A DNA stretch of 64,000 bases from Costus lasius (lineage: Eukaryota; Streptophyta; Magnoliopsida; Zingiberales; Costaceae): NCBI GenBank assembly GCA_027563935.2, contig JANVAS020000239.1, forward strand, positions 3,410,001 through 3,474,000, read 5' to 3'. How positions within the stretch are numbered: position 1 is the stretch's first letter; each line of letters begins with the position of its first letter. The translations under genes were made by a program, and so were the position numbers. Positions 35,594 through 49,431 of the stretch are shown here, in pieces. The notes under the pieces are model-generated. The model worked only from the letters and a program-made list of their open reading frames with translations, was not told where the DNA came from and did no database searches.

Positions 35594-38500
35594 TGTAACA
35601 TCCCACATTCTTAACCCCAAACAAATGACACAATTCACAAATAATACAGGATGTTTCATATAAGATCGATCATATGCTAGGTAAAACCGAGTTCAAGAAA
35701 AACACGATCTGAAAAATTCCATAAATCCACACATACAAATTCACAAAACACAAATCTCATAAGGGTACCTGCCACCACGCAATACTTGCACTAGACATAT
35801 GCAAGTTACAGTTATATCAAAACCGATTAAAATTCATAAAATCCATAAAGGTACCTGCCACCAGGCAATACTTGCACTAGACATATGCAAGTTACAGTTG
35901 TATCAAAACCGATTGCAAAAATACACATCAACTTCAATCTCAAAACAAATCCACAAAATCGATTTTATAAACTGACACCAAACACCGAAACCAGGCTGAA
36001 GCCCGCGGTGACACAAAAATCAAACTCAGTTGACTGCCAGAATCTGGCAACACAAATTCACATAGTTCATATGGTTCATATCACATGGTTCACATAGTTC
36101 ATAAAATTCGTATTCGGCCACAGCCGGCCTCAAATTAATTAAGCATAAACATAGGGCCACAACCGGCATTATAAGCATAAATCACAACATCAATATCATG
36201 CTAACTGCGCCCCTCCTCTAAACCTGAAAATAATGAGGGGTGAGCTACACAGCCCAGTGAGTGGATAGTCTAAATCGACCATCCATAACATACACTCAAA
36301 AATATAGGCAGATTATTTTAAAAATCTTTAGTAGGAACATTATGTCAACATATAACAAAATCAAGAAATAGAAATCATATAGACAATCAGATGTACACAC
36401 TAGCATATAACAAACTCATATTCACAAACTCAGGTTCTAGAGTTTTACTCTAACCCAATTAAACACATATATTTTAAACCAACTAAACACATATAACTTA
36501 GGTTCACAAACTCAGGTTCTAGAGTTATACTCTAAACCACTAAACACACCAACACATAATCAACCTAGTTGTCCAGCATATTCAGTAGTGACCAATATGG
36601 TCTAACCCGGCTTGGCCAAAGCACTGGGAGCCGCATGCAACACATAAACATGGACAGTGAGTGGAATCAAGAGGTGGCCCCCGCCAGGTCACGGCGTGGC
36701 ACTTTGGTCCCTCACCCCATAACACATCAGAGTGACGACATCAAGAGGTGGCCCCTCTCTGATCAAGACATGGCACTTTGGGTCTTATATCACCCCATCA
36801 CATAAAGAGTAATGACATCAAGAGGTGGCCCCTGTCTGATCAAGACATGGCACTTTGGGTCTTATATTACTCCATCACATAAAAGAGTAGTGACATCAAG
36901 AGGTGGCCCCTGTCTGACCAAGACATGGCACTTTGGGTCAAAACCCGTTCTCCCAAAAGGTTCCTACTGGACAACAAACACATCTTATTTCATATTTCAC
37001 AAAGGTGAACATATTTCACAAAGGTGGACTCCTAAGTGTCAACTAGACTCTAGGATAGTCATCACAAAAATCATATCGGGCAGGCTGAACATCAACCCCC
37101 ATCACAATAATCATAATAGGCAGGCTGAACATCAACCTCCTCACATATCACAATACAGGGCTGAAATTCAAACCCTTAACATAACACATAAGGACTATCC
37201 CCTTGAGTTCATAGTTACACCTAGCCTTAGTCCTAACCATCACATAATCACATAATTTTCAAATTCACATAACCCATAATTTTCCAATTTCACAAAGCCC
37301 ATCACATAACACTTATTGTTCAAAATCACATAGTCACACATATTGTTCCAAATCATATAACATAACACATAATATTTTCACCGAATATTGTGTAGTCCTT
37401 AAATTTCAGGCTGATTAGTTTAGTCAAATTTTTGCTATGTTATCACCCAAACTTCTCAAACAAGAATACAAGTTACACCCACAAAGAAACATAAAATTAA
37501 AACAAGCATTCATAAAATCAACATAAAATGTAAAACATGTATTCTTATAATTTACTTTACAAATTACCACAATTACCACAATTTACCACATGTAAACATG
37601 TTAACTACAATCATCAAATTTTGGTTTAGCTACAATTAACAATGTTTCGGCTACAAAATCATTGGTTTAATATTACCAAAATTCTTTATAAAATATCTAA
37701 TTAACAAGAAATTCATGCTCAATGTTCAATGATTTAATGCTACCAAAATACCTTAAATTTCATACAAATTTCGGTTAAACAATCACCAATATTAATTCGG
37801 TTTTTACAACAATTTTCAAGATTATTTCGGTTCTCATAGTTAACACCAAAATTCGGTTTTCATAACAATTTTCATGATAAATACATTCTTGCAATTTTCG
37901 GTTTTTCCCATGAAGAAACAACTAATGCCTTAGATTCGGTTTTCATCATATAATCATCTTTACAAAATTCGGTTTTCATCATAGTGAAGTCTTGAATTTC
38001 GGTTTTAGCATGATAGGGTTTCCAACAAGCAAATGTCTCATCTTAACACATCAATTAACACAAACAAATAGATAGCAATCAATTAGACACTCCACTCACC
38101 TCTTAAACCGTGAACAACAAGATGAAACTCCACAACAAAATCGTCCAAAGCTTTTGAAGTCACCCAAAGGCCTCCAAGAAATCGCCAAGAAAGTTTCACT
38201 TCAAGGAAAATTCGCTAAGGGGAAGAATATGAAGAAAGAACACCAAAAATCGCCTCCAAGCTTTCCAAGAGTCGCCAAGTTCTTTCAAGCCGCCACCTTA
38301 ATTTTCTCAAGACTCCAAAATCGCCAATAATCCCACCCTAGCCGATATTACCACTTAAACTTTGGGTTTTTAAATTTTAAACCCATTAACCAATTAATTC
38401 AAATAGGTTTAACCCATTTAACTCATAATTTCGAATTTTAAACCCAATAACCCAATATCTCATAATTAACCAATTAATTTAATTAACTTAACCATTAACC

Positions 38501-38846
38501 ATTCACTTAAACGAAATCCATTAAGGATTTAATTAACCAATAAGGTCTAATTAATTAACCAATAAGGTCTAATTAATTAACCAATAATTTACAACCCATA
38601 AATCCTAATTAATTTAACATGAACAACCAATAATAATTTATCATAAATTAACAGCCAATAATCAAACAAATAATCTCTAATTAATTTACAATAAATTAAT
38701 AACCAAAAAATCTCTAGTTAATTAACTATACTTTATCAACCATAAATCTCTGGTTAATTAACTATTAACAACCAATACATAGAAAATATCACAATCAATA
38801 ATTTTATTTAAATCAAAATAATGCTTACCAGGACTTAAGATCCTTT
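35594..38846 (-). mobile_element. Gypsy G3 LTR, clipped at one end
   Basis: About 3.25 kb matching the G1 LTR from TGTAACATCCCAC to AAGATCCTT but missing the last 12 or so bases. The candidate target site TCAAT (35589-35593) has no partner. It could be a solo LTR or the surviving LTR of a larger element. It contains a four-unit 75-bp array (36666-36939). Several indels against G1 show it is older. Confidence 0.9.
36666..36939 (-). repeat. Tandem repeat in G3 LTR, about 4 x 75 bp
   Basis: Same ATCAAGAGGTGGCCCC units as G1, with CTTTGGGTC instead of CTTTGCGTC throughout, so the units appear homogenised within each LTR lineage. Confidence 0.8.
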
Positions 38847-40505
38847 AGGGGGGCCGAAACCCTAAGGGTGGCGCAAAAGAAAGTTTTCGCATGGGAAGCT
38901 AGGGTTTCAACAATAATCGCATATATGTTTATATGATCAACCTCTTATAGTTAGGAATCATACCATAGCCATTTCTATTGGATGGCGTCAAGGAAGAAGA
39001 GATTCGAATGAAACTCCTCCAAAAGGTGCGCACACAAGGTGATGCCGCCTACTCCTTGAGATCCTTGTGCTAGCAAGGTTCTTCAAGGGTCTTTAATCGA
39101 ATCAAAGGGATGAGATGTCTTCTTCCACTTGGCCGAGACCTCTCCAAGATGTGAAGGAAGCTTTTCCACCCGCGAGAGAGCGTCGAGAGCAAGAGTCAAA
39201 ACGTATTGGCGTTCGAGAGAGGTGGCGCATGAAGACTTACTAAAAATAGCAAGCCATGAAGAGCATGCGCCCACTTCTTCATAACCGACAATAACGCTTC
39301 AAAGATTGAACCATGCGTTCATTCTCTTGAACCGGTTTAATCTAATTGACCCAACTCAATTTGGTTCAAAGACCAAATCAAAACAGCCCAAGTCATTTGG
39401 TCTAGATCGTCTTAAAACCTAAGGTTCCTGATCTAACCGTTCATCTCGTGATGCTTTTGATCTCACCGATCTAGCATCAATTCTCTCGATCGAAGCTTAC
39501 CGATCTCAAGCCCTAATCAATCAAACATGATCAGACCAGATCTCACTTACAATCAGAGTCTAAATCCCTTTAAACTGAACTTAATCAATTCAGTCCATAC
39601 GATCTGACTTAAGTAAGCCATATCATCAAATTGTGTGACCCTGAGGGTTTCCTTTAAATGTCGGTAACGATAACTCACATTATCACGATCAGTGAGGGGT
39701 ATCTAGCAACACATCACTGTCTCCCGATATAAAGGAAAGAGTCATCCAAGACTACACCCAAACCACAGCACAAGTGTGAATCCATTTCACAAGGCATACA
39801 AGTTTCCTTTGCCACTGGATGTTCTCATTGGACAAGCGTGTCAAGCCTGTAACTCCAATATGATGAGCATGATTAGATCAGATGAACATAGTCACCTGGG
39901 TATGGCCATACACTTTCTCAATCATCTCATCCAAGGGGGGGGCCCCATAGAACATCATGCTCCTTAAACAAAAAGACGGCAATCCTATATCTATCACCAG
40001 TGCCCTAACCTGACTCATGATCATTATCCAAGATAGTCTATAACCATTATGTTTCAAATGATATTGAACTATCTCAAAACAATGACAATCATCATTTAGA
40101 AACACAAGTGATCTCAAGTCAGAGGAAGTATGCCACTTGTTGCATACAAGGATTATTCACATTGTGACAAGCAATTGAATATCCTAGTAGGGTCTGTCCA
40201 GTACATCCAATGTACCCATGAGTCTACATCTTATTCCATGCTCGAAGCATCCTATAAGATTAGAACACACATTAGTCTTAACCATATCAAGGCTGTCTCA
40301 TGTTCACCAAGATATCTCGACTAAGGACATATAGCATGTCAGCCTAGCTGAACAGCATTGAGACATTATTCAGAAGCACAGTTATTGCAGCAGACAATGT
40401 AACAAACTGAATAATAACCATTGCCTTTATAAACATAAGGGTTTATACATGATACTGTTACAATCCCATGGCCTCAAACATTAGCCTTAAGGGCATACCC
40501 CAACA
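38847..40505 (-). repeat. C3 3' LTR, missing outer 19 bp
   Basis: Matches 46251-47908 closely, differing by a handful of substitutions and one G-run length change near 39943. It begins at AGGGGGGCCG instead of the expected terminus. Confidence 0.93.
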
Positions 40506-40517
40506 ATCTCCCACTTG
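40506..40517 (-). promoter_or_regulatory. C3 polypurine tract
   Basis: Minus-strand CAAGTGGGAGAT directly before the 3' LTR. Confidence 0.85.
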
Positions 40518-40525
40518 CACTTAAT

Positions 40526-43500
40526 CTAATGGTTGAGAAATCTCAAACCCATATTATTACAGTGCTTCTCATGCTTCTGCTGCGCCAGAGGCTTGGTAAG
40601 CGGGTCAGCCAGATTGTCATCTGTATGAACCTTGCGGATTTTGATCTCGCCACGATCAATGATCTCCCGGATCAAGTGAAACCGTCTCTGTATGTGCTTG
40701 GACTTCTGGTGCAACCGTGGTTCCTTTGCTTGTGCTATTGCTCCAGTGTTATCACAGAAGATAACCAAAGGATCTGCACTCGAAGGAACAACACCAAGTT
40801 CCTGAATGAACTTACGAATCCAAACTGCCTCCTTAGATGCTTCCGAGGCTGCAACATACTCGGCTTCTGTTGTGGAATCAGCAACGATAGATTGTTTGAA
40901 ACTCTTCCACACCACTGCTCCTCCATTCAAGCTAAAAACATAGCCTGATTGCGATCGAAAATCATCCTGGTCAGACTGGAACGAAGCGTCAGTATATCCT
41001 TCAATACTGAGTTCTTCCTGACCTCCATATATCAAGAACATATCTTTGGTCCTCCGAAGATATTTTAAAATGTTCTTGACTGCAATCCAGTGCGCCATAC
41101 CTGGATTACTTTGGAACCGACTGGTCACGCTTAACCTGTAAGCGACGTCTGGGCGAGTACACAACATTGCATACATAATGGATCCAATAGCCGAAGCATA
41201 AGGCGTATTGTCCATTTCATCTTTCTCAGTCTGTGTTTGTGGACACTGACTCTTTGAAAGATTCAGACCATGTCTGACTGGAAGATATCCTCTTTTAGAA
41301 TTCTCTAAATGGAATCTCTCCAGGACTTTATCGATGTAAGTACTCTGGCACAGCCCGAGAAGCCTCTTAGATCTATCTCTGTAGATCTTCACACCTAATA
41401 CATAGGCTGCTTCTCCTAAATCTTTCATCTGGAAACATTTCCTTAGCCATGCTTTAACAGCATGCATTTCAGGAATATCGTTTCCAATGATTAAGATATC
41501 ATCGACGTAGAGGACTAGGAAAGTAATCACGCTCCCACTAAACCTCTTATATACACACAGGTCATCCTCATTCTTGATGAAACCAAATTCACTGATTGAT
41601 TCATCAAAACGAATATTCCAGCTTCTTGATGCTTGCTTAAGTCCATAAATGGACTTCTTTAACTTGCATATTTTATGACGATCTGATGGATTAGTGAAAC
41701 CTTCAGGTTGTGTCATATACACATCCTCCTCCAGATTTCCATTAAGGAAAGCCGTCTTTACATCCATCTGCCAGATCTCATAATCATAATATGCAGCTAT
41801 CGCGAAAAGAATCCGAATAGACTTAAACATAGCTACAGGTGAGAAAGTTTCATCATAATCTATCCCGTAGATTTGTTTGAAACCTTTCGCAACTAGCCTG
41901 CCTTTATAGGTAACTACGTTACCATCCATGTCAATCTTCCTTTTGAAGATCCATTTACAGCCTATAGGGATTACTCCCGGAGGCGGATCAACCAAATCCC
42001 AGACTTGGTTATCTGACATGGAGTCCATCTCGGCTCGCATAGCTTCAAGCCATCTAGCTGACTCCGGTCCACTGACCGCATCCGCATAAGTGAGGGGTTC
42101 ATCATTATCAATGATGTAGACTCCGTCATAGCGCTCAGGCTGACGACGGATCCTTCCCGATCTTCGCGGTTCCCGTGATATCTGAGCCTCAGGTTGTTCA
42201 ATAACCTGATCCACTGGCTCAGGCTCATCCAACTGAGCTTGACTACTTTATCCTTCCTCTGGATTTCCATCCAGCTTTATTTCTCTCCCACTGGCCTCTT
42301 GCAGAAGAAACTCCTTCTCAAGAAAAATGGCCGTCCGAGCAACAAATACTTTGTTCTCCTTGGGATCGTAGAAATAATAACCCTTAGTTTCCTTAGGGTA
42401 ACCGACAAAGATGCATTTCTCAGATCTGCTCTCTAGTTTCCCAGAGGCGAGGTTTTTAACATAAGCCTCGCAACCCCAGATCTTGATAAATGTCAAGCTC
42501 GGCTGTTTCCCATACCATAATTCATATGGAGTCTTTGAAACTGCCTTGGATGGCACTCGGTTTAGTACCTTTGCAGCTGTTTCCAGTGCAAATCCCCAAA
42601 AGGAGTAAGGTAGAGTAGCCTGACTCATCATAGAACGAACCATATCAAGTAACGTTCTATTTCTCCTCTCGGACACACCATTCCATTGCGGTGTTCCTGG
42701 CGGAGTGAGCTGTGAGATAATCCCACACTCTTTTAGATAGTCAGTAAACGCATGACTCAAGTATTCTCCACCTCGATCAGAACGAAGTGCCTTGATATTT
42801 CGGCCTAGCTGATTTTGTACTTCATTTTTGAACTCTTTGAACTTGTCAAAAGATTCACTCTTATGTCTCATAAGATAGACATAACCATATCTACTGAAAT
42901 CATCAGTAAAGGTAATGAAGTACTGATAGCCACCTCTGGCATGTTTACTAAATGGCCCACACACATCACTGTGTATAAGGTCAAGTAAACCTGAAGCCCT
43001 TTGACCTTTGTTAAGAAAAGGAGACTTCGTCATTTTACCCATTAAACAAGCTATGCATGTATCAATCTCCTCATAGGAGAATGATCCTAGCAGTCCATGA
43101 TCATGCAACCGCTTAATGCGCTTCTTGTTAATATGGCCTAAACGACTATGCCATAGCAAGGTGCTGTCATCAGCATACTTGGCTTTCTTATTATCAATGT
43201 TTTGTATAGAATATTCCATGTCCAACATGAACAACCCATTGTTAACTGAACCAGTAGCATAAACAATATTATCAAGAGTAAGATAACACTTTGAAATCTT
43301 GCATTCAAAGGAAAACCCTTTCCTGACAAGAGCAGGAATAGAGATAATATTTTTGGTAATACTGGGTACAAAGTAACAATGTTTAATTCTAATACAATGC
43401 CAGATGGTAATGAGATGTAATAATCCCCTACAGCAACAGCAGCAACCCGTGCCCCGTTTCCAACTCGTAGGTCCACCTCATGCTGTCCCACCTGTCTTCT

Positions 43501-44409
43501 TCTCTTAAGTTCCTGTACATTTGAACAAATGTGAACTCCACATGCAGTGTCCAACACCCATGAAATAGAAGAAGAGGATATCATGACTTCAGTCACAAAT
43601 ATACCTGAGCCAGAAGCGATGCTTCCCTTCTTGTCTCCTTGGAGCGCTTTACAGTCCTTTTTCCAGTGACCCAGCTGGCCACAGTGGAAACATCTGTATT
43701 CCTTTGACCGCTTAACCTTCTGTTTCAGCGCCTTGTTGTAGTTCTTGACTGGGGCTTTGCCCTTCTTCCCCTTCTTCTTGTTCCTGGAAGGAACCATTAA
43801 GACAGAGGTTGAAGGCTTTCCCTTCAGAGTTTCCTCAGTAGTCAAGAGCATATTCAGCAACTCTGCTGGAGTACAATCGATTTTGTTCATATTAAAGTTA
43901 ATAATGAACGCATCGAAAGAAGGCGGGAGAGACTGCAGAATAATGTCTACAGCAAGCTCCTGATTGATGGTATGCCCCAGTTTCTCTAGAGCCTCCTTGT
44001 GCCCAATCATCTTGAGCACGTGAGCTCCCACTGGGCTCCCTTCAGCCAGTTTGCTCTGAAAGAAAAGCTTGGTCAAATTATAGCGTTCAGTCCTCGCCTG
44101 TGCAGCATACAACATCTTGAGGTTTGCTATAATTTCTATAGCAGACATATCCTCATGCTGACGCTGCAGCGGTGGCGTCATAGACGCTAGCATCAGGCAA
44201 GCGACATCAATGCTATCATTGACATGCTTTTCATAGGCTTCACGAACCGCCCTTGCGGCGTTCGCAGCGGGTTGAGGCGGCACAGCCGTCTCGAGGACAT
44301 ACAGTTTCCTCTCTGCCTTAAGAACAATCTTAAGGTGTCCGTACCAGTCCGAGAAGTTTGGCCCAGCAAACTTCTCCCTTTCCAGTAGGGATCGCACATT
44401 GAAGCTCAT
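40526..44409 (-). pseudogene. C3 copia gag-pol polyprotein, one frameshift and one stop
   Basis: The best preserved copia coding region here. Gag starts MSFNVRSLLEREK. The zinc knuckle CFHCGQLGHWKKDC is intact, unlike C1 and C2. Protease WVLDTACG is present. A lost A (AACATTG for AACAATTG) at about 43380 shifts the frame inside the protease region; coding resumes at FMLDMEYSIQN (43234). GAG-pre-integrase and integrase run to NPEEG, where CAA has become TAA at 42250-42248. RT (YVDDILI) and RNase H (YTDASF, TEAEY, CDNTG) follow in one frame to LADPLTKPL and the stop at 40526. TGG is kept at the RT site where C1 has TAG. Confidence 0.95.
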
Positions 44410-46217
44410 GGTGTTCGTTGCTGCAGGAATCTACAACAATGCAAGAACAGCAAGGTCAGTATCAATGTTTAGAATCAATCCAGGACTTAAGAAAGATTCT
44501 TTTCTCACTATTTTATCTGACTGAAAAATCCATTAAAACAGTCCGAAAGAGTAACACTCTTTTAGTGAGATGGGATCCAGATTTTATACTTGGTCTCCGC
44601 ATCCCGCTCAGGCGAGATAAGATGCATAGAGAGTACAAGTACTAATCTCTGGTAGGCAGTCCCTGCCAATCGCCAACCCGTGCGATTCCCCTTCATCTGG
44701 GCAATCCAGCAGACTGTGCCAACTGCGTTGGTACAACACAGTCTCTGATCCCACAGATGGCTGCCTCCATATGGCTAACATATGCCCCATATGTAGCCTA
44801 CATGGTCAAGCTGACCTGACCTACTCCCTGGACCACCACGTGCTATGCTGAGCAACGAGAAGCGATAAATCCCTTCTCTGTAACACGCAGGTGAAATCAC
44901 ACACCGTCTGAAGATAGATGGGCGTGCCCACTGAGTGGGTACAACACGGCCCCAACGATAGTCAGAACAGTGAGGTTTCGCGCCAGAAGGCATTACGTGC
45001 TTGATATTTTAGCGTTGGATTTTAACGGTCTTTTATCTTCTTACTATGAGGCAAAACCTATGGCTATAGCAGAAGATAAATAACTCATGCAATTCTAATT
45101 ATTTAAACAATAAAAGAATGCAAGCTGATCTTATGTGGTAAAAGCCCATTAAGCCTAGGTAAGACCTTAATTCACTTAAGTCTTCACTTGCTTTTCTTCA
45201 TGGGACTTTTGCTTCTCATCTGGTCCAGCCCAGGACCCTAGCGCCCATTGCAGCTCAGGTGCGTCCACCAGGTGAATGCGCCTGTCCTAGGGTCGAACCC
45301 TAGACCTCCCACCTGGTCAAGCCACTGCTGCATGCGCCTCTTCCAAGTGTGCTCTGTGCTCATGTCTGATTAAATTACATTTCAATCTATCTAGACAAGA
45401 TTGACTCGCAGGTCAATTACATCTTATAAATTTAATACAATGTGATTCGCAGATCACAAATAAATATTAATTTTATAATTAACCAGGCACGCAGGCCCCA
45501 GCACAGCACACATTAAAGGGCAACCCACATAAGATGAAATAAACAAGCATATGGCATCAATCAACATGTGATCCATTACAAAGAAAATAAAATTTTGAAA
45601 ACCCATTGGCATCAATTTTACTTTTCTTATGTGCCCTACAACCTTACAACGGTCCATTGATAGGGATCCACTCATCATGTCTAGTTAGATCCATGCCCTT
45701 GCATGCACCAAGTCTTAACTGACTTGCGTTGACCTAATGGTCAACCATGCATGCGGCAAGGGCTGAACAACCAACATGAGTTCTGGCAAGGGGGTGTGAC
45801 CCCGGGCCTAACTCATGTGTGTTCACTGGTTGTCTCAACCAGACCTCGCTACACGCCTGTGATGCAGTCGACCTATAGCCACCTCATGCTTGCGCAGAGG
45901 TGCCATCTGGTCGACCCATCTAGGCTGTCAGATGGTATGATCAGACTATTTGGATCCAACCTAGAGGATGATTTCAACCCCATCAACCCGTCTAAGGGTT
46001 TACAGTAGGCGCTTAGATCTAAGTGAAGCACGCAAGATGATATAATTTTTGACAAACAAAAACCTAACAAGCGCCAACACAATATAACATGCACATCACA
46101 CATGCGCCAACATCTAATAGCATAGTATGTATTTTCGCATGTGATAAAGTAGATCTAAGCAACGCAAACAAGGATCACACAACATGAAGCAATCATATAG
46201 ACATATAACAACCGCAT
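44410..46217 (-). other. C3 untranslated leader
   Basis: Antisense counterpart of the C2 leader, including the tRNA-like patch at about 45287-45335 and the CAGGTGCG/ACCCACTGAGTGGGTAC stretches. No coding signal. Confidence 0.85.
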
Positions 46218-46229
46218 GCTCTGATACCA
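46218..46229 (-). promoter_or_regulatory. C3 primer binding site
   Basis: TGGTATCAGAGC on the minus strand, two bases inside the 5' LTR. Confidence 0.92.
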
Positions 46230-46231
46230 AT

Positions 46232-47908
46232 TGAAAGACCCCTAAATCTAAGGGGGGCCGAAACCCTAAGGGTGGCGCAAAAGAAAGTTTTCACATGGGA
46301 AGCTAGGGTTTCAACAATAATCGCATATATGTTTATATGATCAACCTCTTATAGTTAGGAATCATACCATAGCCATTTCTATTGGATGGCGTCAAGGAAG
46401 AAGAGATTCGAATGAAACTCCTCCAAAAGGTGCGCACACAAGGTGATGCCGCCTACTCCTTGAGATCCTTGTGCTAGCAAGGTTCTTCAAGGGTCTTTGA
46501 TCGAATCAAAGGGATGAGATGTCTTCTTCCACTTGGCCGAGACCTCTCCAAGATGTGAAGGAAGCTTTTCCACCCGCGAGAGAGCGTCGAGAGCAAGAGT
46601 CAAAACGTATTGGCGTTCGAGAGAGGTGGCGCATGAAGACTTACTAAAAATAGCAAGCCATGAAGAGCATGCGCCCACTTCTTCATAACCGACAATAACG
46701 CTTCAAAGATTGAACCATGCGTTCATTCTCTTGAACCGGTTTAATCTAATTGACCCAACTCAATTTGGTTCAAAGACCAAATCAAAACAGCCCAAGTCAT
46801 TTGGTCTAGATCGTCTTAAAACCTAAGGTTCCTGATCTAACCGTTCATCTCGTGATGCTTTTGATCTCACCGATCTAGCATCAATTCTCTCGATCGAAGC
46901 TTACCGATCTCAAGCCCTAATCAATCAAACATGATCAGACCAGATCTCACTTACAATCAGAGTCTAAATCCCTTTAAACTGAACTTAATCAATTCAGTCC
47001 ATACGATCTGACTTAAGTAAGCCATATCATCAAATTGTGCGACCCTGAGGGTTTCCTTTAAATGTCGGTAACGAAAACTCACATTATCACGATCAGTGAG
47101 GGGTATCTAGCAACACATCACTGTCTCCCGATATAAAGGAAAGAGTCTTCCAAGACTACACCCAAACCACAGCACAAGTTTGAATCCATTTCACAAGGCA
47201 TACAAGTTTCCTTTGCCACTGGATGTTCTCATTGGACAAGCGTGTCAAGCCTGTAACTCCAATATGATGAGCATGATTAGATCAGATGAACATAGTCACC
47301 TGGGTATGGCCATACACTTTCTCAATCATCTCATCCAAGGGGGGGCCCCATAGAACATCATGCTCCTTAAACAAAGAGACGGCAATCCTATATCTATCAC
47401 CAGTGCCCTAACCTGACTCATGATCATTATCCAAGATAGTCTATAACCATTATGTTTCAAATGATATTGAACTACCTCAAAACAATGACAATCATCATTT
47501 AGAAACACAAGTGATCTCAAGTCAGAGGAAGTATGCCACTTGTTGCATACAAGGATTATTCACATTGTGATAAGCAATTGAATATCCTAGTAGGGTCTGT
47601 CCAGTACATCCAATGTACCCATGAGTCTACATCTTATTCCATGCTCGAAGCATCCTATAAGATTAGAACACACATTAGTCTTAACCATATCAAGGCTGTC
47701 TCATGTTCACCAAGATATCTCGACTAAGGACATATAGCATGTCAGCCTAGCTGAACAGCATTGAGACATTATTCAGAAGCACAGTTATTGCAGCAGACAA
47801 TGTAACAAACTGAATAATAACCATTGCCTTTATAAACATAAGGGTTTATACATGATACTGTTACAATCCCATGGCCTCAAACATTAGCCTTAAGGGCATA
47901 CCCCAACA
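46232..47908 (-). repeat. C3 5' LTR
   Basis: 1677 bp. The plus strand starts TGAAAGACCCC and ends GGCATACCCCAACA. Terminal inverted TG...CA present. Confidence 0.94.
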
Positions 47909-48309
47909 AGTATGTTGTTAGAGATTGTATTATAAAACTTTAGATGTTAAGTTTTGATTGTTTATTTAATAAGTGATATTAGATTATTGTAGTTCTTTGG
48001 TTCCTATTAATATTGTCATCTCCCTAGGGAACCCTCAGTTAAGGAATAGCTGGATTTCCACTGGGGTGTGACATTGATCATGAGCCAATCATGATTCTTG
48101 CTAGAGGCTCTAAGTGTTCTAAAAATTCTTGGGTAGACTCTTCTTGATATCAAAAAACCTCCTATAACCTTGAAGTTCTAGGATTCATCTGTTTTTCAAA
48201 TATTTTCCCTGAAATGCTAAAAATACCAAAAGAGGTGAAGATTCCAATGACATAATGAAAATAAGGCTAATAGGGTGCAGAAATAATGGAATTGAGATAA
48301 TTTTGATGG
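47909..48309. other. Unassigned AT-rich stretch
   Basis: Short AT-rich segment between C3 and a decayed copia RT. It starts AGTATGTTGTTAGAG; no gene, LTR end or repeat recognised. It may be untranslated flank of the next remnant. Confidence 0.4.
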
Positions 48310-48968
48310 TGAAATTACACAGAAAATGCTATATAGTTAAGTAACATCAATGAGGAGCTAAAAACTATTGAAAAGAATTAGACTTGGAAGTTAGCAAACT
48401 TTCGAAAAGGTCATAACACAATTGGAGTGAAATGGGTTTACAAGGCCAAGAAGAATTCTAAAGGAGAAATAGAGAGGTATAAAGTAAGACTTGTTGCAAA
48501 CGGTTACAAGCAATGTCAAGGCATTGACTATGATGAAGTATTTGCTTTAGTTGCTCTTTAAAAACTATCAAACCAATTATCTTCATGGCAGCCCAACAAA
48601 AATGGAAAATTTATCAGATAGATATAAAGTCAGCTTTTCTCAATGGATACTTGGAAGAAGAGGTTTACATTGAACAACCTCTAGGATATGTAGTACAAGG
48701 ATACGAAGACAAGGTCCTTAGACGCTCAAAGGGTCTATATGGTTTAAAGTAAACACCTAGATCTTGGAACTGTACAATCGATAGTTATTTTAGAAAAAAA
48801 TGGTTTTAAGAAATGCCCTCACCAACATTCTTTATATCAGAAGGCCAATAAGGATGAAATCATGATTGTGTGCTTGTACATAGATGACTTAATATTTACA
48901 CGCAACAATTTGGAAATGATTGAAGATTTCAATAAGAAAATGAATCTTGAATTTGAGGGAAAATATTA
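48310..48968 (+). pseudogene. Copia RT remnant (plus strand)
   Basis: Heavily mutated RT readable across frames: [63 protein letters not shown] and a C-terminal region ending near NLEFEGK. Several stops and at least two frameshifts (near 48560 and 48800). The motifs are unlike C1-C3 (YIEQPLGY versus YMTQPEGF), so it belongs to another copia lineage. No LTR or other domain is attached. Confidence 0.85.
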
Positions 48969-49431
48969 AGGGAAAATAGTGAAGTAGTCTTGAACTATTT
49001 TCTTTTAGCCCAATTAGAATAAATCCACACACAATACAGGATATGTCTAATCGCGGGGTTGTGTATTTTTGGTCGTGCACGTATATCTTCATGAGAGCTT
49101 ATGAGGGTTGTCTACGTCCTCAGCCACGAACATATATGGACTCTCTCATATCGGAAGTTCCCTACAAGGGATGAGTGTAGAGACTCATCTCATGGTAATT
49201 AACCACTTTGGGAAGTTTTTCTTTCCTCTACAATATATGCACAAATCTATGCTCAGGAATGGGAGTGTAGAGTATCAACTCTATCACATAAAACTTTATA
49301 CACCGTAGTGTTTTATAAATTTTTTTTCAAAGTGCTTATTGGTCAGTCAATTAGCTTGTTATTATCACATTGAACCTCCTTCAAGGAATCTCCTATCAAA
49401 GAGGTTGGGTTCCCACTACTAAAACGCCTAT
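48969..49431 (-). other. 3' tail/LTR-like region of minus-strand copia remnant
   Basis: Downstream (minus strand) of the RNase H stop at 49432. It contains the GTAGTGGGAACCCAACC stretch commonly seen after copia RNase H, then AT-rich sequence. No exact LTR boundary or purine tract could be fixed. Confidence 0.5.

Larger units (their letters stand above)
38847..47908 (-). mobile_element. Copia element C3 (Angela/BARE-like), 3' end clipped
   Basis: Minus-strand relative of C1/C2 with its 5' LTR at 46232-47908, primer site, leader, gag-pol, polypurine tract and 3' LTR 38847-40505 lacking its outermost 19 bases. Right flank AGTAT (47909-47913) has no partner because the left end is lost at the G3 junction. 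By eye the two LTRs differ at about ten sites (about 0.6%). Confidence 0.95.
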
